Assembly: GCA_902774275.1 (NCBI GenBank)
Contig: CACYHN010000004.1
Span: forward strand, 1-63,370
Source of the DNA: an uncultured Bacteroidales bacterium
GTDB taxonomy: Bacteria > Bacteroidota > Bacteroidia > Bacteroidales > Bacteroidaceae
Direction of reading: 5' to 3'
Length of the DNA stretch: 63,370 bases
Part shown: positions 52,301 to 60,788 of the stretch, piece after piece
Position numbering within the stretch: the first letter of the stretch is position 1
How the letters are laid out: every line of letters begins with the position of its first letter
The notes under the pieces: model-generated
The model's input: the letters and a program-made list of their open reading frames with translations, nothing else
The model's database searches: none
What the model was told of the DNA's origin: nothing
Program-made: the position numbers and the translations under genes

Positions 52301-53855
52301 TGTGAGAAGAATAGGTTCACGTTCCTTCATGGATTGTTCAAACCTGAAAGAGGTAAGCCTCAAAAACGGACTTACCAGTATTGGAGACAAAGCCTTTGCC
52401 AATTGCCGCAAGCTTGAAAAGATCAAACTGCCTTCAACCCTGGAGTCAATTGGACGGTTTGCCTTTACCAGGACAGCCATCAAGACTCTGGCTATTCCCG
52501 CATCAGTCAATGAAATAGGTAATAATATTGCATTGGACTGCAAGAACCTGAAATCCATCTCAGTAGATTCCAGAAACAGTGTTTATGACAGCCGCAGGAA
52601 ATGCAATGCCATAATCCGGACCGATGGCAATATCCTTCTGCAGGGATGCAACAGCACCAGGATTCCAGATGGGATAGAAATCATAGCACCATACGCGTTG
52701 GCGGGAATGCCCGATTTCAAGGCATCGGACATACCGTCATCTGTGCGGCTGATCCTTAAGATGGCATTCTCTTTCTGCACATCCATTGAGAAAATAAACA
52801 TTCCGGCATCAGTTGTCTATCTGGACGGTAATCCATTCTTTGGGTGCAGTTCCGTCAAGAGCATAACGGTTCAGGATGGCAATCCCACCTATTTCAGCCC
52901 GGCAGGAAGCAATGCCGTAATCTCAAATGGCAACAGCGTCAAGGAAAGTATGGATGAGACTGTATTCAGTCTGCGTGAAGGCTATGACTTTGACTTCTTT
53001 GAAACTTATTGGAGATTTAATGTCAGAACGGGAAGACTGGTTCTGGGTTGCCGCAACACTGAAATACCGGAGGCTGCTACATCCATAGGCGCTGATGCGT
53101 TTGCTTACTGCAAGGGATTGGAAAAGATAAGCATTCCTGAAAGAGTTTTCGAAATTGAAGGGAACGCCTTCATTTATTGCGCTGATTTGAAGGAAATTGT
53201 CATTCCTGCATCAGTAAGATTATTGGAAAAATCCAATTACTGTCCTAACCTGGAAAGGATTGTTATAGAAGAAGGAAATGAGGCTTATGACAGCCGTGGT
53301 AACTGCAATGCCATTATCAGTATAGGCAATGATGAACTTATATGGGGATGCAGAAACACCGTTATTCCTGAAACTGTAAAGGGTATAGGCAATGGTGCTT
53401 TCAGTCATGTTCCTGGGCTGAAGACAATCGTCATTCCGGAGTCTGTCACTTATATTGAAGCTGCCGCATTCCAGGATTGCAGAGACCTGGAGGCAATAAA
53501 CATCCCGGCTTCTGTCATCTATCTGGCAGGACAGCATTTTGATTCTCCTGGCTATGAATCCTCAAAGAATCCCTTTGAGAACTGTCCAAAACTTAAGAGC
53601 ATTACAGTTGACAGCGGCAATCTGTATTGGGACAGCCGCAATAACTGCAATGGCATAATAGAGACATCGGCCCGTAAACTGGCAGTTGCCTGCTCAGAGA
53701 CTGTTGTACCTGAAATTGTTAAAGACAGATACTATTCAGCTTACGGGACAACAAAAGAATTCCGTGAAAGGGATTATCTCGATGTGGGTTCCGTATTCTT
53801 TGACGGTTGGATAGTTGAGGATGGCCTTTTTGAGGTTGGGGAATTTGATGATTGA
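49314..53855 (+). CDS. M56 (BlaR1/MecR1-type) metallopeptidase fused to giant BspA-like LRR domain
   Basis: 1513 residues. Residues 1-340 are an M56 membrane peptidase: spans at about 5-22, 35-58, 142-160 and 318-336, with the zinc motif HEKAH at 213-217 and the EFQADADVL helix. From about 340 to the end is a series of LRR_5 (BspA/Treponema type) repeats, I-P-x-x-V-x-x-I-x-x-x-A-F, with at least seven interspersed YDSR..NAI (or WDSR) units and one degenerate one (YFSPAGSNAVI). By topology the LRR part is outside the inner membrane, where BlaR1 has its penicillin-sensing domain. Canonical Bacteroidetes M56 proteins end far earlier. Confidence 0.9.
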   Translation: MNAFLIYMLKVAILSAVFIALYHLLLSRETFHKTNRIVLVSSLVLSYILPFVVITVHREGTPSERTEITTANRGKDPVAQPYQPVITSGSVYSSVSGEEAGQSVQTQNLTQVIEVSAKQDTPKPAVTSRLPIQIDWWKVLAGIYMLGFLAVLAYRVLCTTKVVRIIRKADVVEKNNDFTLVRTRQSVHPFSWMKYIVMPWEGKAAGQTPILDHEKAHLAHHHSQELLWTDILSTLQWFNPALLLFRRDLYSIHEFQADADVLNKGYDRRQYQYLMLDCATEKTELRAANTFRKSTLEGRIDMINRKRSTGKSILKFAYIPVLLLLSLGAFAETVYDKGLDETIEVGNYVRIDGLWYKFKGDEARVVSRKTDHVYPADIVIPDTVIYKDVKYPVTSFSGPAFQDAAEIESVTIPLTIKEIERSAFWRCTGLKKVVIPTSVTTIQNDAFSECTGLEEVIIPKTVTTIGVSAFSNCSGLKSLYIPESVRKIGQTAFNGCGFTNITVDPANPVYDSRENSNAIIETETNTMLVASSSTVIPASVTELDDYVFSGVKGLEHLEIPGNVRKIGWHCFSESGIKSIRINSNLVYSMETFNNSTSLEEVEYGPDATEIKIPQDCPNLKRLFIPATVTKIDFGALNRHPNIETIIVEEGNPVYDSRDNCNAIILSETDDLVFGCKNTVIPGTVKKISNNAFLSCSFSEFYIPASVVDIYPVEYALPDKNTTGSIVVDPANPVYDSREGCNAIIKTATNTLLYGCSNAFIPKSVTAIDTYAFEGIRNLKEISIPDGVVKMGHSAFRDCKNLEKVHFGAGITEIQPSQFLDSHKLSEITVSPANRKYDSRNNCNAVIETATGILVIGGNKSTVPDGVTTIGREAFRFRDELKSLTLPPSVKTIEDMAFESCKKFESINLEYVTQKGRSAFNATPYESGQKIDDYDGYLSFNLSGSEAVITSASQNAPSKVVIPETIMNEGKEYSVVEIDEEAFNGITGIESLSVPGSVRRIGSRSFMDCSNLKEVSLKNGLTSIGDKAFANCRKLEKIKLPSTLESIGRFAFTRTAIKTLAIPASVNEIGNNIALDCKNLKSISVDSRNSVYDSRRKCNAIIRTDGNILLQGCNSTRIPDGIEIIAPYALAGMPDFKASDIPSSVRLILKMAFSFCTSIEKINIPASVVYLDGNPFFGCSSVKSITVQDGNPTYFSPAGSNAVISNGNSVKESMDETVFSLREGYDFDFFETYWRFNVRTGRLVLGCRNTEIPEAATSIGADAFAYCKGLEKISIPERVFEIEGNAFIYCADLKEIVIPASVRLLEKSNYCPNLERIVIEEGNEAYDSRGNCNAIISIGNDELIWGCRNTVIPETVKGIGNGAFSHVPGLKTIVIPESVTYIEAAAFQDCRDLEAINIPASVIYLAGQHFDSPGYESSKNPFENCPKLKSITVDSGNLYWDSRNNCNGIIETSARKLAVACSETVVPEIVKDRYYSAYGTTKEFRERDYLDVGSVFFDGWIVEDGLFEVGEFDD

Positions 53856-53863
53856 ATCACAAG

Positions 53864-53901
53864 ACAGTGCCAAAAAGAAACGTTCTCTTTGGCACTGTTT
53901 T
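53864..53901 (+). terminator. Terminator of the M56-LRR gene
   Basis: ACAGTGCCAAA (53864-53874) pairs with TTTGGCACTGT (53888-53898); GAA/TTC pairs inside, then a TTTTC tail. 9 nt after the stop codon and just upstream of the metK promoter. Confidence 0.75.
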
Positions 53902-53912
53902 CAATTTATTCG

Positions 53913-53920
53913 TATCTTTG
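53913..53920 (+). promoter_or_regulatory. -7 promoter box of metK
   Basis: TATCTTTG followed by CAGCGG matches TAnnTTTG. The predicted transcript start is at about 53924, giving a leader of about 150 nt, unusually long for this window. Confidence 0.65.
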
Positions 53921-53921
53921 C

Positions 53922-54071
53922 AGCGGACAATGTGGAAAGATTTGCGGACCTTATGGTTCCAGACAGCTTGCAACCACACAAAAAAATGCTAAAAGTCACT
54001 CTTTTTTAAGATACTTTGCATAGACGTTGCAGCCCCTTTGTCCGCTTAAGACATTGGGATTTTTTATTTTT
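53922..54071 (+). ncRNA. Structured metK leader, candidate riboswitch
   Basis: By eye: P1 is 9 perfect bp (53922-53930 with 54038-54046). Inside, P2 pairs 53931-53935 with 53974-53978, continues with TTGC/GCAA (53942-53945 with 53970-53973) and ends in a GGACC/GGTTCC hairpin with loop TTAT (53951-53954). P3 pairs 53986-53989 and 53992-53996 with 54013-54021 around a 2-nt bulge. After P1, TGTC (54039-54042) can instead pair with GACA (54050-54053), with flanking CCC/GGG, before a T-rich tract at 54060-54070: a possible alternative terminator hairpin. I recognise no known SAM riboswitch class. Confidence 0.5.
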
Positions 54072-54075
54072 ATAT

Positions 54076-55368
54076 ATGTCATACTTATTCACATCCGAAT
54101 CGGTGTCTGAGGGACACCCTGACAAGGTAGCGGACCAGATATCCGATGCCGTCGTTGACGAACTTCTGGCCTTTGATCCTGATTCAAAGGTTGCATGTGA
54201 AACCCTTGTAACCACCGGACAGGTGGTGCTTGCAGGTGAGGTAAAATCCAAGGCATACGTAGATCTGCAGGATATTGCCCGCCGAGTAATCAACCGTATA
54301 GGCTACACCCGCGCCGAGTACAAGTTTGACGGTGACTCCTGCGGTCTGTTCAGTGCAATTCATGAGCAGAGCGCCGACATTAACCGCGGCGTAGAGCGCG
54401 AGGACCCCGAAAATCAGGGTGCCGGCGACCAAGGCATGATGTTCGGCTACGCCACAAATGAGACCGATGAATACATGCCTGTATCCCTGGCCCTTTCACA
54501 CCGCATTCTGCGCGTTCTGGCCGACATACGCCGTGAAGGCAAGGTAATGACCTACCTGCGTCCCGACTCCAAAAGCCAGGTGACAGTTGAGTACAATGAC
54601 AACGGCAAACCGGTGCGCATAGACACAATTGTTGTATCTACTCAGCATGACGAATTCATCGCACCTGAGAACTCGACCGTTGAGGCCCAGCTTGAGGCTG
54701 ACCGCAAGATGCTCGCTCAGATTGAATCAGACGTTAAGAACATACTTATACCCCGCGTTATCAGCACAATCACATCGGATAAGGTAAAAGCCCTTTTCAA
54801 CGATGGAATCAAGTTTTTTGTGAATCCTACCGGCAAGTTCGTGATTGGAGGACCGCACGGAGACACAGGTCTTACCGGACGCAAGATTATTGTTGATACC
54901 TACGGAGGCAAGGGAGCTCACGGCGGCGGTGCTTTCAGCGGCAAGGATCCCAGCAAGGTGGACCGCTCAGCAGCCTACGCAACACGTCATATTGCCAAGA
55001 ACCTGGTTGCAGCAGGTGTAGCTGATGAGGTTCTAGTTCAGGTTTCATACGCCATAGGTGTGGCTAAGCCCATCAATATATTTGTAAACACCTACGGCAC
55101 AAGTCACGTTAAGCAGTCGGACGATAAGATTGCCAACATAGTAGGCAGCCTGTTTGATATGCGCCCCAAGGCCATTGAGAACCGCCTGAAACTGCGTAAC
55201 CCCATCTACAGCGAGACCGCAGCCTACGGTCACATGGGCCGCGAGCCGCAAACCGTTACCAAGGTCTTCAAGTCACATTATCTTCCCGCCAAAACAGTAG
55301 AGGTGGAACTTTTCACTTGGGAGAAGCTGGATTACGTGGACAAGATCAAGAAGGCATTTGATCTCTAA
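54076..55368 (+). CDS. metK: S-adenosylmethionine synthetase
   Basis: 430 residues from the ATG at 54076 ([26 protein letters not shown]); in-frame codons further upstream fall in the leader and are not conserved. Motifs: GHPDKV with the catalytic His, [16 protein letters not shown], and the second signature [22 protein letters not shown]. It makes SAM from methionine and ATP. The next gene begins within its stop codon (TAATG), so SAM synthetase and the following cytidylyltransferase fusion are translationally coupled. Confidence 0.97.
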   Translation: MSYLFTSESVSEGHPDKVADQISDAVVDELLAFDPDSKVACETLVTTGQVVLAGEVKSKAYVDLQDIARRVINRIGYTRAEYKFDGDSCGLFSAIHEQSADINRGVEREDPENQGAGDQGMMFGYATNETDEYMPVSLALSHRILRVLADIRREGKVMTYLRPDSKSQVTVEYNDNGKPVRIDTIVVSTQHDEFIAPENSTVEAQLEADRKMLAQIESDVKNILIPRVISTITSDKVKALFNDGIKFFVNPTGKFVIGGPHGDTGLTGRKIIVDTYGGKGAHGGGAFSGKDPSKVDRSAAYATRHIAKNLVAAGVADEVLVQVSYAIGVAKPINIFVNTYGTSHVKQSDDKIANIVGSLFDMRPKAIENRLKLRNPIYSETAAYGHMGREPQTVTKVFKSHYLPAKTVEVELFTWEKLDYVDKIKKAFDL

Positions 55369-56708
55369 TGAAACGTGTAATAACATACGGAACATTTGAC
55401 CTTTTGCATCAGGGTCACATTAACTTACTAAGGCGTGCTAAGGAACTTGGCGACTATCTTATAGTAGGAGTAACCAGTGACAGCTTCGATGTGGGGCGAG
55501 GAAAAATGAATGTCAGGAACAACGTCCTGGAGCGTATTGAAGCGGTCAAGGCTACAGGCTATGCAGATGAAGTAATCATAGAGGATTATCTTGGGCAGAA
55601 AATAGATGACATTCAGAAATATGATGTGGATATCTTTGCCATAGGCAGCGACTGGGAAGGAAAATTTGACTATCTGAAAGAGTATTGCCAGGTGGTATAT
55701 CTGCCTCGCACTGAAGGAATCTCTTCAACTATGCTTAGAGAAGAGAGCCAGAATAACTATCGGATAGGAATAATAGGTAGCGGACGTATAGCAAATCGTT
55801 TTGTACCTGAAGCAAAAATGGTGAACGGAACACAAATTACGTCTGTTCTGAATCCAGACCCGCTACAAGCAGAATCATTTGCTAAAGCACATGACATTGA
55901 ATATTACACAGATTTTGACGATTTCATTAAAACGGTAGATACCGTTTATATTGCAACACCCCACCTCACTCACTATGATTATGCCAAGCGTAGCTTATTG
56001 GCAGGCAAACATGTGCTTTGTGAGATACCTTTCACTCTTAAAAAAAATGAGGCTCTGGAATTATACAGTCTGGCTGAAAAACAGAATCTCGTTCTGCTGG
56101 AAGCCAGTAAAACTGCATATTGTCCGGCTTTTGGCCATATTATCACATTAGTAAAAAGCGGCATTATAGGAGATGTAGTTGATGTAAAGGCTTCCCTCAG
56201 TAAAATGGTTGCGCCACCGATACGCGAGTTGGATGCATCACAAGCTGGAGGAGCTATGACAGAACACGCTCCACTTACAGTGATGGCTATTGTTAAACTT
56301 CTTGGCACCAATTGGCATGATATGAATTTCCATAGTCGCATGGAGAACGGAGTGGATGTTTACACTCAAGGCGTAATCAATTACCCTCATGCCACATCAA
56401 GTTTTACATTGGGAATTGGTGTCAAGACTGAAGGAAACCTGGTAATAAGCGGCACCAAAGGTTATATTTATGTACCTGCTCCATGGTGGCTCACCGACTT
56501 CTTTGAGGTTCGTTATGAAGACCAGACCAAGAACAGGAAATACTTCTATAGCTATGACGGTGAAGGCTTAAGGTATGAAATTCAGGAATTTCTTTCCATG
56601 ATAGTGAACAACCGGCGTTACTGTTATAAACTCCGCCATCACGAAAGTGTAGCCATTGCTGAGATTATTGAAAAATACCGTAACAAAGAAAATGTGACAG
56701 TAATATGA
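55368..56708 (+). CDS. TagD-like cytidylyltransferase fused to Gfo/Idh/MocA oxidoreductase
   Basis: 446 residues. Residues 1-130: glycerol-3-phosphate cytidylyltransferase-type domain with the HxGH motif (TFDLLHQGHINLLRRAKELGD) and the RTEGISSTMLRE motif (family RTxGISTT). Residues about 135-446: Gfo/Idh/MocA oxidoreductase with NAD loop RIGIIGSGRIANRF, the CEIPFTLKKNEA helix (EKP-type motif) and a C-terminal beta domain. The layout suggests making a CDP-activated polyol or sugar acid and an oxidoreduction on the same building block. The true substrate is unknown. Confidence 0.85.
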   Translation: MKRVITYGTFDLLHQGHINLLRRAKELGDYLIVGVTSDSFDVGRGKMNVRNNVLERIEAVKATGYADEVIIEDYLGQKIDDIQKYDVDIFAIGSDWEGKFDYLKEYCQVVYLPRTEGISSTMLREESQNNYRIGIIGSGRIANRFVPEAKMVNGTQITSVLNPDPLQAESFAKAHDIEYYTDFDDFIKTVDTVYIATPHLTHYDYAKRSLLAGKHVLCEIPFTLKKNEALELYSLAEKQNLVLLEASKTAYCPAFGHIITLVKSGIIGDVVDVKASLSKMVAPPIRELDASQAGGAMTEHAPLTVMAIVKLLGTNWHDMNFHSRMENGVDVYTQGVINYPHATSSFTLGIGVKTEGNLVISGTKGYIYVPAPWWLTDFFEVRYEDQTKNRKYFYSYDGEGLRYEIQEFLSMIVNNRRYCYKLRHHESVAIAEIIEKYRNKENVTVI

Positions 56709-57400
56709 AATATGCAGTTGTAACCGGCGGAACATCCGGCATAGGGCTTGGAGTGGCAAAAAAACTGATAGAAAAAGGCTATTATGTATTTGCAACATAT
56801 GTGGGGCCTCTTTTTACTGAGAATATTGAAAACTTTGAACCCCACATCGTTGACCAAACCAAACGTGATGAAGTCTATTCTTTCATAAACTATGTAAAAT
56901 CCAAGACTAATCACATAGACTGCCTGATATGCAACGCTGGTGTAAACATACGCAAAAGCTTTACAGAGATGAAAGACAGCGAGTGGGATGCCATGATGGA
57001 GGTGGCTGTCAACTCACATTACATCATGGTCCGCGAGTTCTTTAAATTATTTCCTGCCGGTTCCAGGATAATATTTACAGGTTCTCAGATGGGCTTACAC
57101 CCACACGCTACAGTATTGGCCTATGGTGTTACGAAGTCTGCCGTACATGCATTGGTCAAAAACCTTGTAAAAGAATTTGAGGGCACCGGTACCACTGTAA
57201 ATGCTGTTGTCCCAGGTTTTGTAGATACACCCTGGCAGAAATCCAAACCTGAAGAGATAAAGCAAAACATCTATAACAAGACAGCTATCCACCGTTTTGC
57301 CGGTATTGATGAAATTGTTGATGCCTTCAACTTCTGTATTGACAATCCTTTTGTCAACGGAAGCCTGATTGAAGTCAACGGCGGTTACTGCTTTAAGTGA
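56705..57400 (+). CDS. Short-chain dehydrogenase/reductase
   Basis: 231 residues, overlapping the fusion gene by 4 nt (ATGA). Classical SDR with TGGTSGIGLGVAKKL, ICNAGVN, the Ser of FTGSQMG and YGVTKSAVHALV (YxxxK). PGFVDTPWQKSKPEE and NGSLIEVNGGYCF complete the fold. Its position after the CDP-type fusion is reminiscent of CDP-ribitol genes, where cytidylyltransferase and reductase go together, but the domain families differ. Confidence 0.88.
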   Translation: MKYAVVTGGTSGIGLGVAKKLIEKGYYVFATYVGPLFTENIENFEPHIVDQTKRDEVYSFINYVKSKTNHIDCLICNAGVNIRKSFTEMKDSEWDAMMEVAVNSHYIMVREFFKLFPAGSRIIFTGSQMGLHPHATVLAYGVTKSAVHALVKNLVKEFEGTGTTVNAVVPGFVDTPWQKSKPEEIKQNIYNKTAIHRFAGIDEIVDAFNFCIDNPFVNGSLIEVNGGYCFK

Positions 57401-57439
57401 AAACGTGAAATTAGGGACAGTCCCCTTTTTCACGTTTTC
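57399..57439. terminator. Bidirectional terminator between convergent genes
   Basis: GAAAACGTGAAA (57399-57410) pairs with TTTCACGTTTTC (57428-57439), a perfect 12-bp stem. The loop contains its own GGGAC/GTCCC mini-hairpin. It sits exactly between the SDR stop and the end of the transglycosylase gene on the other strand. Confidence 0.75.
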
Positions 57440-57442
57440 TCA

Positions 57443-58360
57443 CTATTTCACCCAGGCGGAGCTGTGAACCTTTGTTTTTGAGGGGTCATAGTACTGGGCC
57501 TTTACATCAGGAATGTCGATGTAATAAGTACGATGTGACTTGTTGTTGAGTTTGGTTTCCCTAAGCCAAAGATTGGCACGCTTGAGATCTGCATACGATA
57601 TACCGTGTTCCTCTGCAAAGGCCACAAGATCATCAACTGGATCCGTTATCTTTATCTGTTCCTTTATGGGTATGTAAGGGTAAAGGTCTTCACGCTGGAA
57701 GCTGAACCCAAACAGGAATGGATTCTCAAACATCATCTTGACCGCCAACAGACGGAACATATATCGCGATGTCTCTTCAACAAGCCACATATCCATAGCA
57801 TTAGTCTGATGCTGCGCCTCAATGCGGCGGTCCATACCCTGCTGCCCTCCGTTATAGCTGGCTGCAACAGTCATCCAGTTTCCATATTTTTCATACGCCT
57901 CCAAAAGAAAACTGCAAGCCGCCTCAGTAGCCTTGACGGTATGGAAGCGCTCATCAATATTGGCATTTACCTCAAGCCCGTATGCCCTGCCGGTACTCTG
58001 TATAAACTGCCACAGTCCTGCAGCACCAGCACTTGATGCGGCCTGGGGATCCAGGTTACTCTCTATAACCATCAGGTATTTAAGGTCATCGGGCACACCC
58101 ATGCGCTTGAGTATGGGCTCTACCTGCGGAAAGTATCTGTTGGCCCTTTTGATCATCAGGGTTGACATGTTATGGGAATAGGTGAACGCGATAAGTTCAC
58201 GGTCCATGCGCTCCCTAAGGTCGGCCCGGTCAAAACGTATGGTTTGACCGGCAAAAACCACATAATCCGGAACGGAAGGAGGCAGTTGTTGCACTGACTG
58301 GGCATGGATAGATAAAAATGATAAGACCAATGTAAGGAACAGTAGTAATTGCTTTCTCAT
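57443..58360 (-). CDS. Lytic murein transglycosylase (SLT domain)
   Basis: 305 residues from the ATG at 58360, which gives a clean signal peptide (MRKQLLLFLTLVLSFLSIHAQ); longer in-frame starts add no recognisable sequence. The SLT catalytic core is LKYLMVIESNLDPQAASSAGAAGLWQF, with the catalytic Glu in the ESNLDP motif, followed by NGGQQGMDRRI (YNGG-type motif). The C-terminus (LVAFAEEHGISYADLKRANLWLRE) is LysM-like. It cleaves peptidoglycan glycan strands in the periplasm, MltD-type. Confidence 0.92.
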   Translation of the reverse strand: MRKQLLLFLTLVLSFLSIHAQSVQQLPPSVPDYVVFAGQTIRFDRADLRERMDRELIAFTYSHNMSTLMIKRANRYFPQVEPILKRMGVPDDLKYLMVIESNLDPQAASSAGAAGLWQFIQSTGRAYGLEVNANIDERFHTVKATEAACSFLLEAYEKYGNWMTVAASYNGGQQGMDRRIEAQHQTNAMDMWLVEETSRYMFRLLAVKMMFENPFLFGFSFQREDLYPYIPIKEQIKITDPVDDLVAFAEEHGISYADLKRANLWLRETKLNNKSHRTYYIDIPDVKAQYYDPSKTKVHSSAWVK

Positions 58361-58432
58361 AATAAGTATGCTAAGTGGCAGTAAAATTAGACTCTTTTCC
58401 GGAATTATGGGGCATATTACGATATGTTTCAT

Positions 58433-58440
58433 TAAATTTG
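58433..58440 (+). promoter_or_regulatory. -7 promoter box of the GH31 pair
   Basis: TAAATTTG followed by CTGC matches TAnnTTTG, 29 nt before the first GH31 start codon. Confidence 0.6.
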
Positions 58441-58469
58441 CTGCAAATCAATAACTAACCCTAAATAAT

Positions 58470-60788
58470 ATGAAATTAAGATTCGCATTTTTGTATGCAA
58501 TAGCCTTTCCTTTTCTGGCTATAGGCGTTTGCAGTTGTAGTTCTACTTATCAGGAACTGGACAACGGAGTAGCTCTCAACTCCGCTCATGGAAAGCTTAC
58601 AGTCACCGTTCCCTCTCCCGGTTCCATACGCGTCCAGTGTGTTCCCCAGGACATAAAGCTACCCCAACTGGAAGAGCTGGTCTATACGGAGAACCCTAAG
58701 AACGACATCAAGGTGAATATCACCACAAAGGGCAATAATATTATTCTCATGCCCGATAAAGGGAACCTTGGAGTACGCATCAACCCGCGCAACGGGAAAC
58801 TCACCTTCATTGACGCCGATAATAACGTAATACTTGATGCGCTCCCCATATCGGCCATACTCAGGACTGAGGCTGAGCCTTTGAATTATCTCTCGGTATC
58901 CCAGTCTTTCAGGACCGCGCCCGATGAGTTCATATTCGGAACAGGCCAGTTCCAGGACGGATACCTGAACATACGCGGCCTGTCACGGCGTCTGACCCAG
59001 GTAAATACACAGATTTCAATCCCCATGATAATATCCAACAAGGGATACGGAATACTCTGGAACAACTATGGACTTACAGAATATAACCCGTCTGACTTTT
59101 TCATCGAACTCCAGCAGGGAGGATCGGACGGGACATCGGTAACGGTCAATGCCACCGGTACCGCAGGTAATGTTCGCGAGCGCCGTTTCTTCAACGATTT
59201 CAGCGGTGAAATCGAGGTTAAGGAGAGCGGTGATTACTCCATACTGCTTGATGTAGGCCAGTCAATGGCACGCAAGCATCTGCTCACCATTGACGGCGAT
59301 ACAGTAATCAATGCCAACAACACATGGCTGCCGCCCACATCATCGGCTATAACACATCTTGACAAGGGTACACACAAGATCTTTGTAAGCGGATCACGCG
59401 GAGACAAACCGTCGGTAGGCGTACGCAAGGTTACTGATGTCACCACATTTCTGTCGCCGGTGGCCGTGGCACTTGACTACACCGTATTTGCCGGCAGCGC
59501 AGATGAGATAATCAGTTCCTACCGCAACCTGACCGGTAAGGTTCCGCAAATGCCAGACTGGGCTTTCGGTTACATACACTGCCGCGAGCGTTATGACAGC
59601 CAGAAGGAACTCCTGGAGAACGCCCATCGTCTTAATGATGAGGGCTACAAGACCAGCGTGATAGTGCAAGACTGGCAGTGGTGGGGTAAGTACGGCTGGA
59701 ACGCCATGCAGTTTGACGAGGGCAAGTACCCCAACCCCAAGGCCATGACCGACGAGCTTCACAGCATGGACATGAAACTCATGCTCTCCGTATGGTCCAA
59801 GATTGACAAGAACGCAGGATATTATATAGACGGCACAGACTGGATAGATTTCTTCAACCCCAAAGCAGCCGATGCCTATTGGAAGAATTTCAGTGAACGC
59901 CTGCTCCCCACAGGAATAGATGCATGGTGGCAGGACGCTACCGAGCCTGAGAACGATGACCTGAAGGGACGTATGGTGGCAGGAGGTAAGATTCCTGGAG
60001 AGTTCTACCGCAACGCATACCCCAACATGGTTAACCATACCGTCTATAACGGCCTTAAGAAGGACCAACCCGACCGTGACCCCATGATACTTACCCGCAG
60101 CGGATTCACCGGGATACAGCGTTACGGTGCCATCAACTGGTCGGGTGATGTAGGCAATGACTGGGAGACCCTGCGCCGCCAGATAGCAGGAGGCCTTAAC
60201 CTGATGGCAACCGGCCAGCCCTGGTGGACATACGATGCAGGCGGATTCTTCCGTCCAAACAACCAATATACCGATCCCGATTATCAGGAGCGTATGCTGC
60301 GATGGATACAGATTGCCGTATATCTGCCGTTCATGCGTGTACACGGTTATATGAGCCGCACCGAGCCCTGGAACTATTCAGAGGAGACACAGCAGATATT
60401 CCGCAAGCAGATAGACCTGCGCTACAAACTCCAGCCTTACATTCTTGAATGCGCTAAAAAGGTAACTGAGGAGAACTACACCATGATGCGTCCGCTGGTA
60501 TTTGACTATCCTGATGATACAGAGGCTCTCAAGCAGCAGACAGAATTCATGTTCGGCCCGTCACTGCTGGTATGCCCTGTAACTGAGCCCGGCATAAAGA
60601 CAATGCGCGTATATCTGCCTGGTAACGGGCAGGAATGGGTTTCATTCAATGCCTTGGTCAATGCATCAGAGAAGGGCATCATGGTCAAACCTTATGTCTA
60701 TAAAGGAGGTACTTACGTTGACGTTGAAGTATCAAGGGACTGCATTCCGGTATTTGAAAAAGCTGATCACCTAATAGAATTGAAATAA
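58470..60788 (+). CDS. GH31 glycoside hydrolase, alpha-xylosidase-like, with PA14-like insert
   Basis: 772 residues with a lipoprotein-type signal (FPFLAIGVCSC). After the N-terminal GH31 beta domain, residues about 230-330 (RRFFNDFSGEIEVKESGDYSILLDVG) look like a PA14 insert, as in bacterial xyloglucan alpha-xylosidases. The catalytic barrel has the nucleophile Asp489 in IDAWWQDATEPE and the acid/base Asp560 in INWSGDVGNDWE. These motifs favour alpha-xylosidase over starch alpha-glucosidase, but specificity is not proven. It overlaps the second GH31 gene by 1 nt (TAATG). Confidence 0.9.
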   Translation: MKLRFAFLYAIAFPFLAIGVCSCSSTYQELDNGVALNSAHGKLTVTVPSPGSIRVQCVPQDIKLPQLEELVYTENPKNDIKVNITTKGNNIILMPDKGNLGVRINPRNGKLTFIDADNNVILDALPISAILRTEAEPLNYLSVSQSFRTAPDEFIFGTGQFQDGYLNIRGLSRRLTQVNTQISIPMIISNKGYGILWNNYGLTEYNPSDFFIELQQGGSDGTSVTVNATGTAGNVRERRFFNDFSGEIEVKESGDYSILLDVGQSMARKHLLTIDGDTVINANNTWLPPTSSAITHLDKGTHKIFVSGSRGDKPSVGVRKVTDVTTFLSPVAVALDYTVFAGSADEIISSYRNLTGKVPQMPDWAFGYIHCRERYDSQKELLENAHRLNDEGYKTSVIVQDWQWWGKYGWNAMQFDEGKYPNPKAMTDELHSMDMKLMLSVWSKIDKNAGYYIDGTDWIDFFNPKAADAYWKNFSERLLPTGIDAWWQDATEPENDDLKGRMVAGGKIPGEFYRNAYPNMVNHTVYNGLKKDQPDRDPMILTRSGFTGIQRYGAINWSGDVGNDWETLRRQIAGGLNLMATGQPWWTYDAGGFFRPNNQYTDPDYQERMLRWIQIAVYLPFMRVHGYMSRTEPWNYSEETQQIFRKQIDLRYKLQPYILECAKKVTEENYTMMRPLVFDYPDDTEALKQQTEFMFGPSLLVCPVTEPGIKTMRVYLPGNGQEWVSFNALVNASEKGIMVKPYVYKGGTYVDVEVSRDCIPVFEKADHLIELK

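Noticed and set aside
49314-53855. Recurring YDSR..NAI coding segments looked like DNA tandem repeats.
   Set aside because: The repetition is at protein level (LRR_5 domains) with diverged codons, not a DNA repeat or CRISPR.
53985-53996. GCTAAAAG in the metK leader resembles the conserved segment of SAM-II riboswitches.
   Set aside because: The required pseudoknot with the preceding stem-loop could not be found, and here the bases fit a simple hairpin arm. I treat the likeness as chance.
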